A DNA stretch of 64,000 nucleotides, taken from contig NZ_CP040231.1 in NCBI RefSeq assembly GCF_006228325.1, positions 1,189,001 to 1,253,000 on the forward strand, given 5' to 3'. The notes below the pieces were generated by a model that searched no databases, was not told where the DNA came from, and worked only from the letters and a program-made list of their open reading frames with translations. Within the stretch, counting starts at the first letter, position 1, and each line of letters opens with the position of its first letter. The DNA comes from Streptococcus sp. 1643. Its GTDB lineage: Bacteria; Bacillota; Bacilli; Lactobacillales; Streptococcaceae. Shown here piece after piece: positions 1-8,774 of the stretch. The position numbers were made by a program, and so were the translations under genes.

Positions 1-126
1 CTGTGTTAGAATGCTTTTCTGATCTTTAGATAACTTGCTACGGCTGAAAATCTTAACACCTTGAAAAATCTTACGCTCATGAATTCCTTGATCTGTCAGC
101 TTCAATTCAATTCTTTTATAGTGCAT
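1..126 (-). CDS. Partial hypothetical protein (N-terminal 42 residues)
   Basis: An open reading frame starts with ATG at 126-124 on the minus strand and runs off the left edge without a stop. A strong Shine-Dalgarno AGGAGGTG sits about five bases upstream of the start. The visible product begins MHYKRIELKLTDQG and is basic, with no signal peptide or membrane segment in the visible part. I do not recognise the family. It follows the DUF2268 gene on the same strand with only about 60 bases between and no terminator, so the two may be co-transcribed. Confidence 0.6.
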   Translation of the reverse strand, partial: MHYKRIELKLTDQGIHERKIFQGVKIFSRSKLSKDQKSILTQ

Positions 127-188
127 ACTATCACCTCCTGAAATCACCTACATTATATCATGTTCTGGCAAATTTTCAAACAAAAGTG

Positions 189-1091
189 TCATTTCCAAAA
201 GTCTTTCGTCGCCTCTAAAATCTCTTCTGTTGGTGTTACTGTGGCCTCAACAATGCTCTTGCCTGTCCTTTTCAGATAAGCTTGTATCAGATGATAGCCG
301 TAAGCATAGCCCGCAGCATAGGGCATACCAACCGGAATTTGACCCTGTATCTTCGCGATTTCATCACCGTATAGATAAGGAGCCATTTCCGCCATCCCCG
401 TTAGCTGAAGCTGACTGGAGATGATGGGCTTAATCTCTTCTAACTGCTCTGGACTGGTTGAAGTAACCCAAGGCCCAATGAGATCCTTACCATAGAGCTC
501 AGCCGCAAAAGACTCTGCCAAGCCTTCACTGACTACCCAGTCTGCTAGTGTCGTCTGCTGATTCCATTTGACAAATTGAAAGCGGACATTGTGATTGCAC
601 TCATGAGCCAACGCAGCCTGCACACGTGGTAAAGTATAGTCATTTGGTAGCAGACTAAGCATGAGGTAGCCTGGAATTCCGCCATCTCCGCTATAACCCT
701 TATTGAGCTGTAGCATAGGTTTTTCTGGATTGCCCAATAAAATAGTAAAATGGTAATCCTCAACCTCTAAGTCATAGCCAGCCTGCTCAAAAAGCCCAAT
801 ACTCCTCTTGATGGTATCTTGACAATTTTGCCAGAGTTGATCAGAGCTCAGAGCGTCTATAGCTGGTCTATCCTTTTCTGAGAGAGTTGAGGGTAACTGA
901 TTCATAAAACCAAGTAGGAATAGAGCGTCAAATCCTCCAGGATACTTTGCTTTCAGAGGGATGTGTTGCGTTTGGTATTTGGTTGCAAAAGGTGCTAATA
1001 TTTTCGCTCGAAAACAGCCTTCTCTCTTTTCTAAAGGAAGCTCGAGTATCTCTTGGTAAACTTTATCTGAACGAATCATATTGATTTGCAT
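189..1091 (-). CDS. DUF2268-type putative Zn-dependent protease
   Basis: The 300-residue product has an HExxH zinc-protease motif (HECNH, residues 163-167), with a second conserved acidic stretch SEGLAESF about 25 residues later that could supply the third zinc ligand. This matches the DUF2268 putative zinc-protease family (YjaZ-like). There is no signal peptide, so it is probably cytoplasmic. The substrate is unknown. The start has GGAG upstream. A possible promoter lies at 1118-1148 (TATACT and TTGACT, with a long 19-base spacer). The family call rests on the motif and overall layout, and activity is inferred. Confidence 0.75.
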   Translation of the reverse strand: MQINMIRSDKVYQEILELPLEKREGCFRAKILAPFATKYQTQHIPLKAKYPGGFDALFLLGFMNQLPSTLSEKDRPAIDALSSDQLWQNCQDTIKRSIGLFEQAGYDLEVEDYHFTILLGNPEKPMLQLNKGYSGDGGIPGYLMLSLLPNDYTLPRVQAALAHECNHNVRFQFVKWNQQTTLADWVVSEGLAESFAAELYGKDLIGPWVTSTSPEQLEEIKPIISSQLQLTGMAEMAPYLYGDEIAKIQGQIPVGMPYAAGYAYGYHLIQAYLKRTGKSIVEATVTPTEEILEATKDFWK

Positions 1092-1117
1092 AATAATCTC
1101 CTTTCTTATCTATTATT

Positions 1118-1148
1118 AGTATAATCCCTTCCCTAAGGTCAGAGTCAA
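1118..1148 (-). promoter_or_regulatory. Possible promoter of the DUF2268 gene
   Basis: Read on the minus strand, TTGACT (1148-1143) is followed after 19 bases by TATACT (1123-1118), about 27 bases before the start codon. The spacer is longer than the ideal 17, so this is moderate evidence. The remaining bases up to the rplL terminator (about 1150-1435) are AT-rich and hold no gene that I can support. Confidence 0.4.
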
Positions 1149-1437
1149 GAAGAAAATTAAAATATCTATTAAAATTTCATTGAAATTACCTCAAACCGTT
1201 CGAAAATTACCTTCAATAAAGTTCTTTAATACTGAGATTATAATATCCAGAGTATCAATAAATTAAAAACTTACTTTTCTACTGTTCATAGGAATGATGA
1301 TACTAGAAAAAAATAAATCCTGAAGGGTAAAAACTTGTATCATTTTTTATGGAAAGCCTATTATTCAAAACTTGTTTGTCTCCTAGATAAACTATATAAT
1401 TAGTTCGCCCCTTTTTTGCCCCTTCTTGAACCAAAAG

Positions 1438-1471
1438 AAAAAACCGCTACTCCTAAGAATAGCGGTTTTAT
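1438..1471 (-). terminator. Intrinsic terminator after rplL
   Basis: Inverted repeat AAAACCGCTA / TAGCGGTTTT with a short loop. On the minus strand the right arm runs into a T-rich tract. It lies about 35 bases beyond the rplL stop codon and would end the rplJ-rplL transcript. Confidence 0.85.
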
Positions 1472-1503
1472 ATGTTTTTTAAGCTACTAATGTAGTCGCT
1501 CTA

Positions 1504-1518
1504 TTATTTAAGAGTAAC
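1504..1518. other. Candidate ICE attachment site (attB) at the rplL 3' end
   Basis: The 15-base sequence TTATTTAAGAGTAAC covers the last codons and stop of rplL. It matches the core attachment sequence reported for ICESa2603-family integrative elements that insert at rplL in streptococci. I saw no second copy and no integrase gene in this window, so the site appears unoccupied here. The match is from memory of the published att core. Confidence 0.6.
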
Positions 1519-1872
1519 TGAAGCTCCAGCTTCTTCCAATTTAGCTTTGATTTCTTCAGCTTCTGCAGTTGGAACGCCTTCTTTGATGACACCTGGTGCA
1601 CCATCAACAAGTTCTTTAGCTTCTTTAAGTCCAAGACCAGTGATTTCACGTACAACTTTGATAACGCCAACTTTTTTGTCACCAGCAGCTGTCAACTCAA
1701 CGTCAAATGAGTCTTTAGCAGCACCAGCGTCAGCAGCACCAGCTGCAGCAACAGCTACAGGAGCAGCTGCAGTTACACCAAATTCTTCTTCGATAGCTTT
1801 TACAAGGTCGTTCAATTCAAGGATTGAAGCTTCTTTAATTTCAGCAATAATGTTTTCAATGTTCAATGCCAT
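1504..1872 (-). CDS. rplL: 50S ribosomal protein L7/L12
   Basis: The product is a 122-residue ribosomal stalk protein that recruits translation factors to the 50S subunit. The N-terminal dimerisation region ([20 protein letters not shown]) is followed by an Ala/Gly-rich hinge around residues 38-55 and the C-terminal domain with the conserved [20 protein letters not shown] segment. I place the start at 1872, where ATG is preceded by GGAGGAAAT; an upstream in-frame ATG five codons earlier would overlap this ribosome binding site. It follows rplJ in the standard L10-L12 operon. The 3' end forms a known streptococcal ICE target. Confidence 0.97.
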   Translation of the reverse strand: MALNIENIIAEIKEASILELNDLVKAIEEEFGVTAAAPVAVAAAGAADAGAAKDSFDVELTAAGDKKVGVIKVVREITGLGLKEAKELVDGAPGVIKEGVPTAEAEEIKAKLEEAGASVTLK

Positions 1873-1946
1873 TGTTATTTCCTCCAAATAAGTTTTTAAT
1901 TTTATAATCGTTTTTCCGTAGCTAGGCTACGCTGCGTAGCTTAAGA

Positions 1947-2447
1947 TTAAGCTGCGTCTTCTTTGTTGTCTGCAACCGCTTTGACTGCAAGAGCAACGTT
2001 GCGCACTGGCGCTTGAAGTACAGAAAGGAGCATAGAAAGAAGTCCTTCGCGGTTTGGAAGAGTTGCAAGAGCAACGATTTCTTCTTTAGATGCGACAGCG
2101 CCTTCGATTGCACCACCTTTGATTTCAAGTGCTTCAGCGTTTTTAGCAAAGTCGTTCAAGATTTTCGCTGGTGCGATAACATCTTCGTTAGAAAATGCTA
2201 CTGCAGATGGTCCAACAAATACTGATGCAAGATCTTCAAGACCAGCTTTTTCAGCTGCACGACGCAAGATTGAGTTTTTAATGACTTTATACTCAACTTC
2301 GCTTCCACGAAGCTCACGACGAAGAACTGTATCTTGCTCAACTGTCAAACCACGAGCGTCTACAACGACGATAGATGCAGCAGCTTTCATTTTTTCAGCT
2401 ACTACGTCAACTAGTTCCGCTTTTTTAGCAATAATTGCTTCACTCAT
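1947..2447 (-). CDS. rplJ: 50S ribosomal protein L10
   Basis: The 166-residue L10 protein anchors L7/L12 dimers to 23S rRNA. The start is ATG at 2447 ([13 protein letters not shown]), with GGAGGTGAA upstream; the longer reading frame to 2510 runs through the leader RNA and is not expected to be translated. The central [22 protein letters not shown] region and the Ala-rich C-terminal helix that binds L12 are present. It is separated from rplL by 74 bases. The upstream leader carries the L10-type autoregulatory structure, so the L10-L12 complex probably represses its own translation. Confidence 0.97.
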   Translation of the reverse strand: MSEAIIAKKAELVDVVAEKMKAAASIVVVDARGLTVEQDTVLRRELRGSEVEYKVIKNSILRRAAEKAGLEDLASVFVGPSAVAFSNEDVIAPAKILNDFAKNAEALEIKGGAIEGAVASKEEIVALATLPNREGLLSMLLSVLQAPVRNVALAVKAVADNKEDAA

Positions 2448-2454
2448 TAGTGTG

Positions 2455-2612
2455 TTCACCTCCGTAATTATTTTGCTTGGGGAATTTTTCCAAAAGAAAA
2501 ACGCGCCCAAACCTAGACACGAAAGTACAATACGCTTCTTTTTACATGATACGTTTTGTCCTCGGTAGGATCTTTATGAGTCGAGCTCCCCTACTGTCTT
2601 AGGCAGTTTTTT
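2455..2612 (-). promoter_or_regulatory. Ribosomal protein L10 leader RNA
   Basis: On the minus strand the rplJ 5' untranslated region contains a stem formed by CTGCCTAAGACAG, then AGGGGAGCTC, and the downstream AAGATCCTACCGAGG. This is the sequence pattern I associate with the bacterial L10 leader bound by the L10(L12)4 complex for autogenous control. The boundaries are approximate. The leader ends at the rplJ ribosome binding site. Confidence 0.7.
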
Positions 2613-2625
2613 CAAACCGTCTATA

Positions 2626-2654
2626 AGTATAGCATAGACAAAAAAAGAATGCAA
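2626..2654 (-). promoter_or_regulatory. Promoter of rplJ-rplL
   Basis: Minus-strand TTGCAT (2654-2649), a 17-base T-rich spacer, then TATACT (2631-2626). This gives a leader of about 175 bases before rplJ, which fits the L10 leader. Confidence 0.75.
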
Positions 2655-2682
2655 GATTTTTGCAAACTTTTTTTAAATTTTT

Positions 2683-3942
2683 TTAAATCTCTACTGTCAA
2701 AACTTTGCCTTGCTTAACCACCTGTTCTCCAGCGATATAAACATCATCAACATCACTGGATTTGACAGCATAAACCAGATGAGAGAGCATATTTTTCTGA
2801 GGTTGAAGATGGATTTTTCCTTGTGGTTGAATGACCAGAAAATCTGCCTGCTTGCCAACTTCTAGGCTTCCTATCTGCTTTTCCATTCCAAGAACCTTAG
2901 CACCCTCTATCGTCAGAGCTTTGAGGGCTGTTTCAATAGGAAATTGGCTGGCATCTCCACTTTTCATCTTTTGAAGAAGGGCTGCAGTCCGTCCTTCCTC
3001 AAACATATCTAGATTATTATTGGAAGCAACTGAGTCAGTCGCAATCCCCACTGCTACTCCTGCTTTTTGCAGTTGGAGGATGGGAGCGATTCCTGAGGCC
3101 AGTTTGAGGTTACTAATAGGATTATGGGCGATAGCCACATGAGAAGTTGCCAAGCGTTCAACTTCTCGATCGTTTAACTCGACCCCATGAGCAAAGACAG
3201 ACGGATGATCTAAATAACCCAGTTCTTCTAGACAGGCGAGGGGACGTTTGCCATAGCGTTTGAGGATAATTCCTGATTCCTCCTTGGTCTCAGCCACATG
3301 GATATGGAGAGGGATATTTAGCTCTTTTGCCATTTCTAAGCTCGCTTCCAGCAAGTCTCTACTACAGCTATAGGGAGAATGAGGAGCTACCATAACTTTG
3401 AAATTTGGATTTTCATATCCTAAGATTTCTTCTATGATGGCTCGTGTTCTGCTTATAGTCTCAGCAGTTGTTTCTGTCTCTGAAGAAAAGAGGGTCGGTG
3501 AGAAATAACAACGCATCTTAGATGCCTTGACTGCCTGATAAATTCTCTCAATATCCACACCATTGGGATTATACATATCGTTGAAGCTTGTTGTCCCTGA
3601 CTGGAGCATCTCCGTCAGAGCCTCTTTGACCGCCTTGGTAGTCATGTCGGGAGTAAATCCTGCTTCTGCTGGCCAGATATAGTCATTGAGCCATTCGTGG
3701 AGATTACTATCATCCCGGATCCCTCGCAAACCTGTCATAGCAGAATGGGTATGGCAATTAACCAAACCAGGCATAATCCAGGCTCCCTGATAGTCTATAA
3801 TCTGCTCAGCTTGCTCTAAAATCTCAGGCTCCTCTTGGCCGACATAGACGATTTGAGAGTCCTTAACGGCTAAGACACCATTCAAATAAACATGGAAATC
3901 TTTGTCACAAGTCACGATATTTACATGCTGATAGACTTTCAT
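2683..3942 (-). CDS. mtaD: 5'-methylthioadenosine/S-adenosylhomocysteine deaminase-type amidohydrolase
   Basis: The 419-residue cytoplasmic amidohydrolase of the Atz/Trz family probably deaminates S-adenosylhomocysteine, methylthioadenosine or a related adenosine compound. Metal ligands are visible as HTH (H64 and H66), HIHVAET (H213 and H215, with E218), H252 in AHGVELND, and D303 in ATDSVASNN. Length and motif order are typical. It sits upstream of the rplJ promoter on the same strand, and no strong terminator separates them. Exact substrate specificity cannot be read from the sequence; a guanine- or triazine-type deaminase is the alternative. Confidence 0.8.
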   Translation of the reverse strand: MKVYQHVNIVTCDKDFHVYLNGVLAVKDSQIVYVGQEEPEILEQAEQIIDYQGAWIMPGLVNCHTHSAMTGLRGIRDDSNLHEWLNDYIWPAEAGFTPDMTTKAVKEALTEMLQSGTTSFNDMYNPNGVDIERIYQAVKASKMRCYFSPTLFSSETETTAETISRTRAIIEEILGYENPNFKVMVAPHSPYSCSRDLLEASLEMAKELNIPLHIHVAETKEESGIILKRYGKRPLACLEELGYLDHPSVFAHGVELNDREVERLATSHVAIAHNPISNLKLASGIAPILQLQKAGVAVGIATDSVASNNNLDMFEEGRTAALLQKMKSGDASQFPIETALKALTIEGAKVLGMEKQIGSLEVGKQADFLVIQPQGKIHLQPQKNMLSHLVYAVKSSDVDDVYIAGEQVVKQGKVLTVEI

Positions 3943-3985
3943 TGTTTTCTCCTTCTAAGACCCTGATTTTTCTAGCTATTGTAAC

Positions 3986-4013
3986 AAAAAAGTCACCCGA
4001 AGGCAACTTTTTT
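3986..4013 (-). terminator. Terminator after the ABC exporter pair
   Basis: On the minus strand AAAAAGTTGCC and GGTGACTTTTT form a stem closed by a TTCG tetraloop and followed by a T run. This is a textbook rho-independent terminator about 30 bases beyond the second ABC gene. Confidence 0.9.
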
Positions 4014-4041
4014 CGTTCATAAGATTTTAAAATAGAAAGGA

Positions 4042-5790
4042 TTATTCAGAGCTAAAAGCCGCAGCTTTTTGCATTTGGTAATACTTGCCCTTTCTAGCCA
4101 TGAGGTCCTGATGGTTACCATACTCAACAATATCTCCATCTACCAAGACAAGAATTAAATCCGCATCCTGAATGGTTGACAAACGGTGAGCAATGATAAA
4201 GCTTGTGCGCCCCTTCATGAGTTTGGCAAAGGCATCCTGTACTAGCACTTCTGTCCGTGTATCGATGGAAGAAGTCGCCTCGTCTAAGATAAGAATCTTT
4301 GGAATAGCTAGAAAGACTCGGGCGATGGTCAAGAGCTGGGCTTGTCCGACAGAGAGGGATTCTCCTGCATTTTCTAGCTTGGTATCATAGCTTTGTGGTA
4401 ACTGTTGGATAAAAAAGTCTGCGTTAGCAGCTTTGGCAGCAGCAATCACCTGCTCCCGACTAGCATCAGGATTCCCAAAGGCAATATTGTCATGAACGGT
4501 TCCTTGCTTGAGCCAGGTTTCTTGGAGTACCATGCCAAACTGCTGTCTCAATGACGCTCGGGTATAGTCGTAAATGGAACGACCGTCTAGCAAGATATCT
4601 CCCGAGTTAATAGGATAAAAACGCATGAGGAGATTGATAAGAGTTGACTTACCAGCACCTGTCGGACCAACGATAGCCACCTTGCTACCAGCTGGGATAT
4701 CGATAGACAAATCCTTAATCAAGATCCTTTCAGGATTGTATCCAAAAGAAACATGCTTAAAGGAAATGGCGCCCTTGACTTGGTCACTGGTCAAGACTTC
4801 TTTACCTGTTTCAGCAACCTCAGGACTTTCTAATACAGCATAGACGCGCTCTGCACAAGCGAGAGCACTTTGCAACTCGGCTAAAACAGAAGAAATATCA
4901 TTAAAGGGCTTGGTGTACTGTTGGACGTAATTCAAAAAAGTCACTAAACGTCCGATGGTCAAGGTGGACCCCATCATGATACGATAGGCTCCCACTCCAG
5001 CAAGAAGAGCATAGATGAGTGCATTAACAAAGCGAGTCGAAGGATTAACCGTTGATGAATAAAAGATAGCTGACTGAGAATAACCTGCGTAGTTGGCATT
5101 CGCCTCATGCAGTTTTTTGATAAACTCTGTTTGAGCATTGAAGGACTGGATAATAGTCTGCTGGCTAAGTGATTCTTCAATCAACTGAGTCTGAATCCCC
5201 CTGGTCTCTGTTTGCTTCTGAAAGAGATGATAGGACCGTTTGGCAATAAAGCGTGAAATCACCATGGACAGGGGCGTCAACAGCAAGACCAAGAGGGTCA
5301 TAAGGAGATGAATTTGGAGCATGGCTAGAATACTAACCAAAATCATCAAGACACCAATGAAAAATTGATTGAAAATCATGGTTAAGCCGGCTGCCAGCTG
5401 TTCTATGTCTGTGGTCACACGACTAACCATCTCTCCACTGCCCTGCCGGTCCACAAAAGCAATCGGTAAACGATGGAGCTTATGGATAATTCGCTCTCGC
5501 AAGTCTCTGGTATAAGAGAAGATTAGGCGATTATAAAGAAGAGGATTAGCCCATTGTACCAGAGTATTTCCTATCACCACCAAGATCATCTGGAGAAAAA
5601 TCTGCCAAAAAACTGGTGAAGAACCAGTCACTAGGACTTGGTCAATGACCTGCCCAATTAGAATAGGTAGGTAGATCGATAAAGCAACTTGGGCAATAGT
5701 TCCTAGAAAGGCAAGGAAAAGGAGAAATGGATGGCTTACTAAATCTACGGCTAAACGTTTGAGCGTCTGGTTTGCGGTTTGTCGTCTCAT
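4042..5790 (-). CDS. ABC exporter subunit with consensus Walker B (heterodimer partner 2)
   Basis: The 582-residue half-transporter has an N-terminal six-helix transmembrane domain (about residues 20-320) and a C-terminal ATPase. Walker A is GPTGAGKST (375-383) and Walker B is LILDE (500-504) with the catalytic Glu present. The signature is LSVGQ (479-483) instead of LSGGQ. The start at 5790 (MRRQTANQ) is chosen because GGAGG lies about eight bases upstream; a longer in-frame start would overlap the neighbouring gene. It begins one base after the stop of the partner gene and almost certainly forms a heterodimeric exporter with it. The substrate (drug, peptide or lipid) is not identifiable. 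Confidence 0.88.
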   Translation of the reverse strand: MRRQTANQTLKRLAVDLVSHPFLLFLAFLGTIAQVALSIYLPILIGQVIDQVLVTGSSPVFWQIFLQMILVVIGNTLVQWANPLLYNRLIFSYTRDLRERIIHKLHRLPIAFVDRQGSGEMVSRVTTDIEQLAAGLTMIFNQFFIGVLMILVSILAMLQIHLLMTLLVLLLTPLSMVISRFIAKRSYHLFQKQTETRGIQTQLIEESLSQQTIIQSFNAQTEFIKKLHEANANYAGYSQSAIFYSSTVNPSTRFVNALIYALLAGVGAYRIMMGSTLTIGRLVTFLNYVQQYTKPFNDISSVLAELQSALACAERVYAVLESPEVAETGKEVLTSDQVKGAISFKHVSFGYNPERILIKDLSIDIPAGSKVAIVGPTGAGKSTLINLLMRFYPINSGDILLDGRSIYDYTRASLRQQFGMVLQETWLKQGTVHDNIAFGNPDASREQVIAAAKAANADFFIQQLPQSYDTKLENAGESLSVGQAQLLTIARVFLAIPKILILDEATSSIDTRTEVLVQDAFAKLMKGRTSFIIAHRLSTIQDADLILVLVDGDIVEYGNHQDLMARKGKYYQMQKAAAFSSE

Positions 5791-5791
5791 G

Positions 5792-7516
5792 CTAGTCCTC
5801 CTTTCCATGTTGAGATGCATTGATTTCGCGATAGACTTGGCTAGTTTTCATCAAGTCCTCGTGCTTGCCAACAGCTAGGAGCTCACCTTTTTCCAAAAGG
5901 AGAATCTGGTCAGCCATCTGAAGTGTCGAAGTCCGTTGAGAAATCAAGATTAAGCTCGTATTTGGCAGATTTTCTCTAATAGCTTTCAAGAGCTTGGACT
6001 CGGTGATGGTGTCGAGGGCCGAGGTCGCATCATCTAGGATGAGAAATGGAGCTTGACGCAAGACTGCTCGGGCAATAGATAGCCTTTGTTTTTGTCCGCC
6101 TGAGAAATTTCGCCCTCCTCCCTCAACTAGGGCATCCAAAAGTCCTTCCTTTTCACTGACAAAACCCTTAGCTTGCGCAATCTCCAAGGCCTGCCAGAGT
6201 TGCTGATCAGACACTTCTTGATTGAAACCTAGAGTCAAGTTGGAACGAATAGTTCCCTTAAAGAGTTCGACCTTTTGGGGCACATAGGCAATCCAAGACC
6301 GCCACTGCTCAAGATTAAGAGGACTACGTCCATTTCGATAAAGGTCAATGCTCCCCTTGTCTGCTGTATAAAGACCAAGTAAGACTTGCACCAAGCTTGA
6401 CTTACCAGAACCAGTTCCTCCGATGATACCAAGGATTTGCCCTTGATTCATATCAAAGGAAATGTTTCTCAGAGAAGGCTGGGCCGCATCAGGATAGGTA
6501 AAGGTTAATTCTTTGACTTGCAAAACCCGATCACCGGTAACTTGCTTTTCTTCTAATTCTGAATGGATATCCTCTGGAGCCTCGTCAAAGACTTCCTCGA
6601 TTCGCTTGGCTGAGATGTAGGACTGGTTGAGGGAATTGATCAGCATGGCGAGCTTAACCAATTCCACCAAAATCTGCAAGAGGTAGTTGATAAGAGCAAT
6701 CAGGGCACCTTGACTGAGTAAACCTCCTTGAATTAAAATATATCCCTGCCAGATGATGACGAGAAGAGTTCCATTAACAATCAGATAGGTCAGAGGTGTT
6801 AACAAACTAGACCAGAAACCCGTCTTTTCTTGCAATCTAGCATAAACTTGGTTAAGGGTTTGAAAAATCTGTAACTCTCGTTTTTCCTGACCAAAAGCAC
6901 GAATAACTCGCATGCCTTGTAATTGCTGACGCGTTTCCTTAACCAGCTGATCCGTTTTCTTTCTGAGACTGCTGTAGAGAGGATTGACCAGTCGAGAGAG
7001 ACCGACAATGACAATCGTCAAAATGACAACCATAACTAAGAACCAGAAAGTCAGCTCAGCCGAGATGCGATAGGCCATAAAAATGGCTCCAAAAACGATA
7101 ATAGGCGCTCGCAAAAAGAGGCGCAGGAATTGATTGATACCAGTCTGAATCTGGTAGGTATCCGAAGTCAAGCGAGTCACCAAGCTAGAAGTTGTCAAAC
7201 GATCTCTGCTGTCCTTGGGTAAGGAAAGAATATGACGATAGAGGTCGTTTGTCAATTCCTTGGCAAAACCTACCGCTGCCTTTGCTGAATAGAATTGAGC
7301 AATCAAGGCCACTAAAACGCCAATCACTGCAAAGACAAGGAGCAGGCCAATCTGCATCCAGAGATGTCCTTGATTTCTCTGGGGCAAGGATTGGTCAACA
7401 ATCTCAGCAATCACCATGGGAACCAAGAGTTCAAAAACAGCTTCAAGTAACTTGAACAAGGGTGCTAAAATTGATTCCTTGATATAGGATTTGAAGTAAG
7501 ATAGTAAGTGTTTCAT
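5792..7516 (-). CDS. ABC exporter subunit with degenerate Walker B (heterodimer partner 1)
   Basis: The 574-residue half-transporter has a transmembrane domain over about residues 15-300 and an ATPase domain with Walker A GGTGSGKSS (366-374), signature FSGGQ and Walker B LILDD. The residue that should be the catalytic Glu is Asp. With the altered LSVGQ signature in the partner, this predicts one degenerate and one competent ATP site, as in known heterodimeric exporters of the BmrCD/TM287-288 type. It is the first gene of the two-gene unit, with AGAAGGGA upstream of the ATG. The substrate is unknown. Confidence 0.88.
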   Translation of the reverse strand: MKHLLSYFKSYIKESILAPLFKLLEAVFELLVPMVIAEIVDQSLPQRNQGHLWMQIGLLLVFAVIGVLVALIAQFYSAKAAVGFAKELTNDLYRHILSLPKDSRDRLTTSSLVTRLTSDTYQIQTGINQFLRLFLRAPIIVFGAIFMAYRISAELTFWFLVMVVILTIVIVGLSRLVNPLYSSLRKKTDQLVKETRQQLQGMRVIRAFGQEKRELQIFQTLNQVYARLQEKTGFWSSLLTPLTYLIVNGTLLVIIWQGYILIQGGLLSQGALIALINYLLQILVELVKLAMLINSLNQSYISAKRIEEVFDEAPEDIHSELEEKQVTGDRVLQVKELTFTYPDAAQPSLRNISFDMNQGQILGIIGGTGSGKSSLVQVLLGLYTADKGSIDLYRNGRSPLNLEQWRSWIAYVPQKVELFKGTIRSNLTLGFNQEVSDQQLWQALEIAQAKGFVSEKEGLLDALVEGGGRNFSGGQKQRLSIARAVLRQAPFLILDDATSALDTITESKLLKAIRENLPNTSLILISQRTSTLQMADQILLLEKGELLAVGKHEDLMKTSQVYREINASQHGKED

Positions 7517-7548
7517 AAATCCCTTCTATTCATATTCTAGAAATGAAG

Positions 7549-7568
7549 AAAGTGGGAAGCCCCACCCT
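7549..7568 (-). terminator. Weak hairpin after msrAB
   Basis: On the minus strand GTGGG-GCTT-CCCAC is followed by TTTCTTCATTT. The stem is short and the T tract interrupted, so termination may be partial, and msrAB may read through into the ABC exporter genes. Confidence 0.4.
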
Positions 7569-7575
7569 CTCAGTT

Positions 7576-8514
7576 TTATTTGTTTAAGCAAGGTAATAGA
7601 TAGCCATATCCTGCTTTTTCCATCTCATCCTTGGCTATAAAGCGTAAGGAAGCAGAATTAATACAGTAACGCAGGCCACCTAACTCCCGAGGTCCATCTG
7701 TGAAAACATGACCCAAGTGAGCATTTCCTGACCGAGAACGAACCTCGATTCGCTCCATTCCATGACTCAGATCTTTGTAATAGTGAATCAATTCCTTAGA
7801 AATCGGACGACTAAAACTTGGCCAACCACAACCTGAGGCAAACTTATCCTTAGCGAAAAAAAGCGGTTCACCCGTCGTGATGTCTACATAAATCCCTTCT
7901 TCAAAGGTCTGGTCATAAGCATTACTAAATGGAGCCTCTGTAGCAGCTTCTTGCGTAACACGGTAAGACTCTTCAGTTAAGCTTTCCTTCAACACCTCTT
8001 GACTAGGTTTTTCATAGTTGGCTGCGTCAATCAATGGCTTCTCAGCATCGGTCACATCGATATGACAATAACCGGAAGGATTCTTCTTGAGATAGTCTTG
8101 ATGGTAGTCTTCAGCCAAAATGTAGTGACGAAGTTTCTCCACCTCTACTGCAATCTTTCGACCCAGCATACGCTCCTGCTCCTGCACCACTGTGTAGATA
8201 GCTGGCAAGTCTGCTTCATCCTGATAATAGATTCCCGTTCGATATTGGCGACCACGGTCATTCCCTTGTTGGTTAATAGACAAGGGATCAATGACACGGA
8301 AATAATAAAGCAAAATCTCTCTAAGTGACACTGCTTTCTCATCATAAATCACTTGAACAGTCTCTGCATGGTCTGTTTCCTTGAGCAACTGGTAATTGGT
8401 TGTTTCGACTTGGCCATTAGCGTAGCCGACACTGGTTGTTAATACGCCTGAAATTCGTGAAAAATACTCCTCTAGGCCCCAAAAACAACCACCTGCTAGA
8501 TAAATTTCTGCCAT
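7576..8514 (-). CDS. msrAB: Fused peptide methionine sulfoxide reductase MsrA/MsrB
   Basis: The 312-residue bifunctional enzyme reduces both the S (MsrA) and R (MsrB) diastereomers of methionine sulfoxide. The N-terminal MsrA domain has the catalytic GCFWG motif (C10). The C-terminal MsrB domain has GCGWPSF and the catalytic Cys in [11 protein letters not shown] (C284). There is no signal peptide or anchor, so this is the cytoplasmic type, unlike the thioredoxin-linked extracellular paralogue of pneumococci. AAGGAG precedes the start. A BOX element lies upstream. Confidence 0.95.
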   Translation of the reverse strand: MAEIYLAGGCFWGLEEYFSRISGVLTTSVGYANGQVETTNYQLLKETDHAETVQVIYDEKAVSLREILLYYFRVIDPLSINQQGNDRGRQYRTGIYYQDEADLPAIYTVVQEQERMLGRKIAVEVEKLRHYILAEDYHQDYLKKNPSGYCHIDVTDAEKPLIDAANYEKPSQEVLKESLTEESYRVTQEAATEAPFSNAYDQTFEEGIYVDITTGEPLFFAKDKFASGCGWPSFSRPISKELIHYYKDLSHGMERIEVRSRSGNAHLGHVFTDGPRELGGLRYCINSASLRFIAKDEMEKAGYGYLLPCLNK

Positions 8515-8545
8515 CTTTATTTCTCCTTTATCAAATTTTTAACCA

Positions 8546-8705
8546 ATACTCTTCGAAAATCTCTTCAAACCACGTCAGCTTACATCTGCAACCTCAAAAC
8601 AGTATTTTGAGCTAACTTCGTCAGTTCTATCCACAACCTCAAAACCATGTTTTGAGCAACCTGTGGCTAGCTTCCTAATTTGCTCTTTGATTTTTCATTG
8701 AGTAT
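8546..8705. repeat. BOX element (boxA-boxB-boxB-boxC type)
   Basis: The interval begins ATACTCTTCGAAAATCTC, contains the CACGTCAGC segment typical of boxA, has two boxB-like copies built around CAACCTCAAAACxxTxTTTTGAGC, and ends with CTTTGATTTTTCATTGAGTAT, the boxC terminus. These are the modules of the dispersed BOX repeat of S. pneumoniae and relatives. It lies between thrB (with its terminator) and msrAB. The ends and internal repeats can form a long hairpin, so it may affect msrAB expression. Confidence 0.85.
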
Positions 8706-8719
8706 AAACTTCTTTTCAA

Positions 8720-8763
8720 AAAAAGGACAGGAAGCCCTCTGGTCGAGAGTTTCCCCATCCTAT
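8720..8763 (-). terminator. Terminator after thrB
   Basis: On the minus strand a long imperfect stem (GGATGGGGAAACTCT pairing with AGAGGGCTTCCTGTCC) is followed by seven T residues, about ten bases after the thrB stop. Confidence 0.85.
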
Positions 8764-8774
8764 CTTCTATTTCT

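Noticed and set aside
1300..1430. Short minus-strand open stretch near a GGGGCAAAAAAGGGGC sequence after rplL, considered as an integrase remnant of an ICE
   Set aside because: No recognisable integrase motif, and it begins beyond a strong terminator; too little to support.
1547..1891. Plus-strand reading frame opposite rplL
   Set aside because: Low-complexity Ala/Ser product caused by the codon bias of rplL on the other strand; no ribosome binding site or family.
2448..2510. N-terminal extension of L10
   Set aside because: It lies in the leader RNA and runs over the ribosome binding site; the ATG at 2447 gives the standard L10 start.
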